Translations under genes and position numbers: made by a program
Assembly: GCA_023544605.1 (NCBI GenBank)
Contig: JAMJFQ010000039.1
Coordinates: forward strand, 1 to 16,543
Origin: ANME-2 cluster archaeon
GTDB taxonomy: Archaea; Halobacteriota; Methanosarcinia; Methanosarcinales; Methanocomedenaceae
Reading direction: 5' to 3'
Length of the DNA stretch: 16,543 bases
The notes under the pieces: model-generated
Seen by the model: the letters and a program-made list of their open reading frames with translations, nothing else
Told to the model about the DNA's origin: nothing
The model's database searches: none
Shown: in pieces, positions 13,445 through 16,543 of the stretch
Layout of the letters: each line of letters begins with the position of its first letter
How positions within the stretch are numbered: position 1 is the stretch's first letter

Positions 13445-14614
13445 ATGATCGATATTTCCCATAATATTGAACTCCAGATATCCCTTCTCTTATTCGTATC
13501 CCTGGTAGGACATCTGGTGGCCCAGCGAATAGGACAGTCAATTGTCGTAGGAGAGATACTGGTTGGAATCCTGGTAGGGCCCAGCCTGCTTGGATTGATA
13601 ACCTACACGGATTTTATTGCAAGCACTGCCACTATGGGTGCCATATTCCTGTTGTTCGCAGTAGGTTTACAGACAAAGATAAAGGATATATCCAATGTCA
13701 CTTCACTGCTTGTGGCATTGGTGGGCGTCATCATACCGTGGATTGGAGGATATTTACTGGCTGTCCTTTTCGGATATAACACTATAAGTGCCATATATGT
13801 AGGGACCGCACTCACTGCTACCAGTGTGGCCATTACTGCCCATGTGCTAAAAGAAATGGGTAAACTGGATGCACCGGCATCAAAAATAATCATTGGAGCG
13901 GCTGTTGTCGATGATGTACTTGGCCTTCTGGCACTCTCAATTACTACTGAGTTTGCCATTCACGAGATAACTGCACTATCTATTATCAAGATCGCCGTTA
14001 TTGCATTGGTTTTCCTGTTCTTCGGAGTATATCTTGGAATGAATTTTTTTGCAAGGAAACTGGAAAACTTATATGAGTGGTCTTTAAAGCATAATATGCC
14101 GATGATGACATTTATAGGTGCGGTGACGGTTGCATTTTTATACAGTGTGATCGCTGAACTTGCAGGCCTGAGCGGTATTGTGGGGGCTTTCATTGCAGGT
14201 ATTTCACTGGAGAACACGAATATAAAGTGTTACAGGGTTGGAGCATCGTACCTGGAAGCTATTTTTGCATCAATTTTCTTTGTATCACTTGGGATACTGG
14301 TGGATCTGCACGCTGCTTCTGGCGCTGTGGTCTTTGTATTGGCACTGACGATAGTAGCCATATTCACAAAACTGATCGGTGGGTATCTCCCCTCCAGAGT
14401 GATGGGAGTAAATCATATAGATTCTGTCATTGTGGGCCTTGGAATTGTGCCCAGAGGTGAGATCGCAATGATTGCTGCATTGATAGGGTTGAATGCTGGC
14501 GTGATCGGTCAGGAGATATATTCATCCATTCTTATAATGAGCCTGCTTACCACCATATTCGCACCTATTTTGATAACAAGGATATATAAAAAGCGGGCGC
14601 ATTCAAGTTACTAA
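13445..14614 (+). CDS. CPA2-family cation/proton antiporter (KefB/NapA-like)
   Basis: The 389 aa protein is almost entirely hydrophobic with about twelve helices and covers just the transporter core, with no TrkA-N or TrkA-C domain. The ion-site motif AAVVDDVLGL contains the Asp pair D156-D157, typical of electrogenic Na+/H+ members such as NapA. The unwound-helix motif TATSVAITA (124-132) and the late IVPRGEIAMI are also typical. Substrate (Na+ or K+) cannot be settled from sequence. Its place 55 bp after apbE suggests co-expression, though a TATA-like GATACATAT at 13417-13425 could give its own start. If it moves Na+, it would convert the Rnf sodium gradient to a proton gradient or regulate pH. 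Its stop overlaps the convergent next gene by 4 nt. Confidence 0.9.
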   Translation: MIDISHNIELQISLLLFVSLVGHLVAQRIGQSIVVGEILVGILVGPSLLGLITYTDFIASTATMGAIFLLFAVGLQTKIKDISNVTSLLVALVGVIIPWIGGYLLAVLFGYNTISAIYVGTALTATSVAITAHVLKEMGKLDAPASKIIIGAAVVDDVLGLLALSITTEFAIHEITALSIIKIAVIALVFLFFGVYLGMNFFARKLENLYEWSLKHNMPMMTFIGAVTVAFLYSVIAELAGLSGIVGAFIAGISLENTNIKCYRVGASYLEAIFASIFFVSLGILVDLHAASGAVVFVLALTIVAIFTKLIGGYLPSRVMGVNHIDSVIVGLGIVPRGEIAMIAALIGLNAGVIGQEIYSSILIMSLLTTIFAPILITRIYKKRAHSSY

Positions 14615-15753
14615 ACGAACTCAGCATCATCGTCTACCGGTTCTTCGAGGACGTGACCATCATAGGCATTTATGTCAATGGTGTTCCGTTTACCCGAAAT
14701 CTCCCAGACCGGTACGTATACCAGCTGGATAGGTAAATTGATATCACTCTTATCAGGTGATAGGGTCTTGCTCGCATATACGATAGCATCTCCTTTCACC
14801 TGGTCTTTTTTCATATTTTGTGTATGTTTACTTATTATGGCGTCTAATGCAGTATCCTGGGCATTATTATCTACAATCACTGGTTCTTTGATCTGATAGT
14901 TCTCAGTGGGAATCTCAACATATTCCAAAACCCCGGGAAACCGGGAGAATTTATTCTCACCGGTAATAGCGTTCACCATTCCCTCTCCCTGACCGTTCAG
15001 ATCCACGACCTCAGACCCGAATTTCTTTTTAATTGCAAAGTTATACCGGTAACTGTAATAGGGTATGAACTTCAATAAGAAATCCTGTACTTCCCCTACC
15101 TTAGCCTGGCCAACTTTAATGGCGCTGGTCTTTCCCATATTGATGGGGAGGGATGGGAGCGGGATTCTCAACACGTTTTCTTCCCGGTCTTCATAATATG
15201 GTCTGGATGAGGTGGGCTGGTCCCGAACTCTGTCTTTGTCACTTGAAGGTGGACCAAACTCAGGCCACTTAAAGGTAGACCGGGACTCGGGGTCGCTTTG
15301 TGGAGGGGAGGGGTCGCTGAATAGCCCGAATATGCCCTTTTCCTGTTTCTCCTGGGCAACAGGTGGCTCAAATAGATTAAATGGGGTTTCAGTGCTTGGT
15401 CTTGTTAGTTTCAGTTCCATCGGTTCACCAGAAGCGTTGGCCAGAATTGCTTTGCCTATCTGCTGTTCCAGTTCAGATTGGTCCCAAAGTACGAGGCCCT
15501 GCTGGTTTGCAAAGCTCGAAATTTCACCTGTTGCATTATTTATCAGGATGTAGAGGCCAGTACCTTCGGTATTTTTCATGGAATCTGCGAATCTGCGCAT
15601 AGAGTTATAGTCCACATCCAGATCCAGTTTGATATAAATACGGTCTGATATCCCTTTGCTTGCCATTAAGTCCGATATGTATGAAGAATCTATTTCATAG
15701 CCACATGCTTGGAATATATCTTTTAGTATATTGAGTACGGATTGTTTGGTCAT
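14611..15753 (-). CDS. Hypothetical protein with restriction-endonuclease-like N-terminal region
   Basis: Numbered from ATG 15753 (380 aa; the frame opens at ATG 15816, but the preceding 21 residues look non-conserved). Residues 1-110 resemble the core of Mrr/PD-(D/E)xK-like domains: an N-terminal helix pair (ILKDIFQACGYEID), strand RIYIKLDLDVD, then GTGLYILINN and GLVLWDQSELEQQIGKAIL. A convincing D-ExK active site is not visible, so it may be inactive. Residues 120-200 are a Pro/Ser-rich, probably disordered linker. Residues 200-380 are a second domain with two GE- or DG-ended strand units (GMVNAITGE, IDINAYDGHV) that resemble the PepSY-like pattern. There is no signal peptide. Function unknown. 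The 3' end overlaps the antiporter stop. No SD precedes ATG 15753. Confidence 0.65.
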   Translation of the reverse strand: MTKQSVLNILKDIFQACGYEIDSSYISDLMASKGISDRIYIKLDLDVDYNSMRRFADSMKNTEGTGLYILINNATGEISSFANQQGLVLWDQSELEQQIGKAILANASGEPMELKLTRPSTETPFNLFEPPVAQEKQEKGIFGLFSDPSPPQSDPESRSTFKWPEFGPPSSDKDRVRDQPTSSRPYYEDREENVLRIPLPSLPINMGKTSAIKVGQAKVGEVQDFLLKFIPYYSYRYNFAIKKKFGSEVVDLNGQGEGMVNAITGENKFSRFPGVLEYVEIPTENYQIKEPVIVDNNAQDTALDAIISKHTQNMKKDQVKGDAIVYASKTLSPDKSDINLPIQLVYVPVWEISGKRNTIDINAYDGHVLEEPVDDDAEFV

Positions 15754-15799
15754 TTGAATCTGGTATAGATGTTGTATTGGTGTTAAAAAATGTTTCGGG

Positions 15800-15839
15800 A
15801 CTATACAGTATATCAATGTGTACAGTAATTTTGTATAGT
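15800..15839. repeat. Inverted repeat ACTATACA / TGTATAGT with inner direct repeat TACAGTA
   Basis: ACTATACA (15800-15807) is perfectly complementary to TGTATAGT (15832-15839) across 24 bp. Within it TACAGTA occurs twice (15804-15810 and 15821-15827), 17 bp apart. It lies 47-86 bp upstream of ATG 15753, in the promoter region of the minus-strand gene. An operator is the simplest reading; a hairpin is less likely because of the long loop. Confidence 0.4.
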
Positions 15840-15887
15840 ATTTGATTACCAGTAAACTTCCTATTTTATATTCGGCATCCGCAATAT

Positions 15888-16543
15888 TTAAATCTTCTGG
15901 AGTACCAGTTCCCTGACCGTCTTTGCATCGGCCCTTCCCTTAGTTCTCTTCATTACCTGTCCCACTATGAAGTTCAATGCTTCCTGCTTGCCATTCTGGT
16001 AGTCAGACACTGCCCCGGGATTCTCATTAATAGCCTCTTCAACCGAGGTAGTCACAATGTCTTCGCCAGCCCTCAGTAGTCCTTTCACAGCAACAATCTC
16101 TTCCGGGGTGCCACCATCATCCAGTACCGTCCGGATGACTTCTACACTGCTTTGTTCTGTTATCTTGTCCTCTGCCAGCAGTTTCAGCAGTGCAACTAAA
16201 TTAGAAGTAGTAAATGCCTCAATATCAAGGTCCCTGTAATTCAGTTCACCCTTGAGCACATCGGCGATCCATACTGCCGCCAGTTTCGGGTCTACCTGTG
16301 CTGCTACTTCCTCATAGAAATCCGCCACCTTTTTCTCAGAGGTCAGGCTCTTGGCATGGTCATCAGTAATATTGTACCGGAACACGAACCTCATCCGTCT
16401 GGCATCAGGCAGTTCCGGCAGGGTCTCTTTAATCTCAGGCGCCCAGTCAGCCACCTTAATTGGCACAAGGTCAGCCTCAGGGAAGTAACGATAATCATGC
16501 GCCTCCTCCTTGGTCCTCAAACTCACGGTCACACCCCTGGCCT
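15888..16543 (-). CDS. gatB: Asp/Glu-tRNA amidotransferase subunit B, C-terminal part (partial)
   Basis: The frame is open to the window edge, so only the last 218 codons are present; the start lies beyond 16543. GatB activates and transfers ammonia to misacylated Asp-tRNA(Asn) or Glu-tRNA(Gln). The stretch RGVTVSLRTKEEAHDYRYFPE is the diagnostic KEEAHDYRYFP block near the end of the catalytic cradle. After it come the helical GatB middle and the YqeY-like tail (about the last 140 residues) with its tRNA-elbow-binding end NFIVGQVMKRTKGRADAKTV. The TAA is at 15888-15890. No following gene is coupled; the next start is 134 bp downstream. A T-run on the minus strand (complement of A 15785-15790) may terminate it. 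Confidence 0.95.
   Translation of the reverse strand, partial: ARGVTVSLRTKEEAHDYRYFPEADLVPIKVADWAPEIKETLPELPDARRMRFVFRYNITDDHAKSLTSEKKVADFYEEVAAQVDPKLAAVWIADVLKGELNYRDLDIEAFTTSNLVALLKLLAEDKITEQSSVEVIRTVLDDGGTPEEIVAVKGLLRAGEDIVTTSVEEAINENPGAVSDYQNGKQEALNFIVGQVMKRTKGRADAKTVRELVLQKI

Noticed and set aside
13603..13959. 118-codon minus-strand open frame within the antiporter gene
   Set aside because: Shadow of the plus-strand antiporter, whose protein shows clear CPA2 motifs; the opposite frame has no start signal and no protein-like pattern.

Overview
The window comes from a cytochrome-containing methanogenic or methane-oxidising archaeon, most likely order Methanosarcinales. The evidence is a Methanosarcina-type Rnf complex with a multihaem cytochrome c as its first core subunit, archaeal TATA boxes, Shine-Dalgarno (SD) sequences matching AGGAGGTGATC, an archaeal-length thymidylate synthase, an IS1634-type transposase relic of the sort common in Methanosarcina, and GatB. 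A cytochrome b and extra genes fused to the front of the Rnf operon would fit an ANME-2-like lineage, but species cannot be fixed from the sequence alone.

Layout. Positions 1-3013 hold small housekeeping or unassigned genes: the tail of an upstream gene (1-48), radC (+), a 95-105 aa unknown (-), thymidylate synthase (-), a bactofilin-like beta-helix protein (+) and a 204 aa unknown (-). Positions 3092-4064 are a scar: a 5'-truncated IS1634-type transposase flanked by two short gene fragments. Positions 4070-12001 are one tightly packed minus-strand operon of ten genes, transcribed cytochrome b - 89 aa two-helix membrane protein - 133 aa unknown - multihaem cytochrome c (MmcA-like) - rnfC - rnfD - rnfG - rnfE - rnfA - rnfB. 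Neighbours overlap by 4 nt or lie within about 30 nt, nearly all with a clear SD. A 356 bp AT-rich divergent promoter region follows, then on the plus strand apbE (flavin transferase) and a CPA2 Na+(K+)/H+ antiporter. The window ends with a 380-401 aa unknown protein (-) and the 3' part of gatB (-).

How it fits together. Reduced ferredoxin would pass electrons to RnfB/RnfC, then through the covalent FMN of RnfG and the RnfA/RnfE iron-sulfur centre, to the outward-facing haem protein MmcA and probably to the membrane cytochrome b, methanophenazine or extracellular acceptors, with sodium export. ApbE, transcribed divergently from the shared promoter region, attaches FMN to RnfG. The antiporter next to it could exchange the sodium gradient for protons. 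The least described parts are the three genes ahead of mmcA, a perfect EF-hand-type calcium loop inside the cytochrome c, an RnfD without its usual flavinylation motif, and an ordered set of repeats in the divergent promoter.
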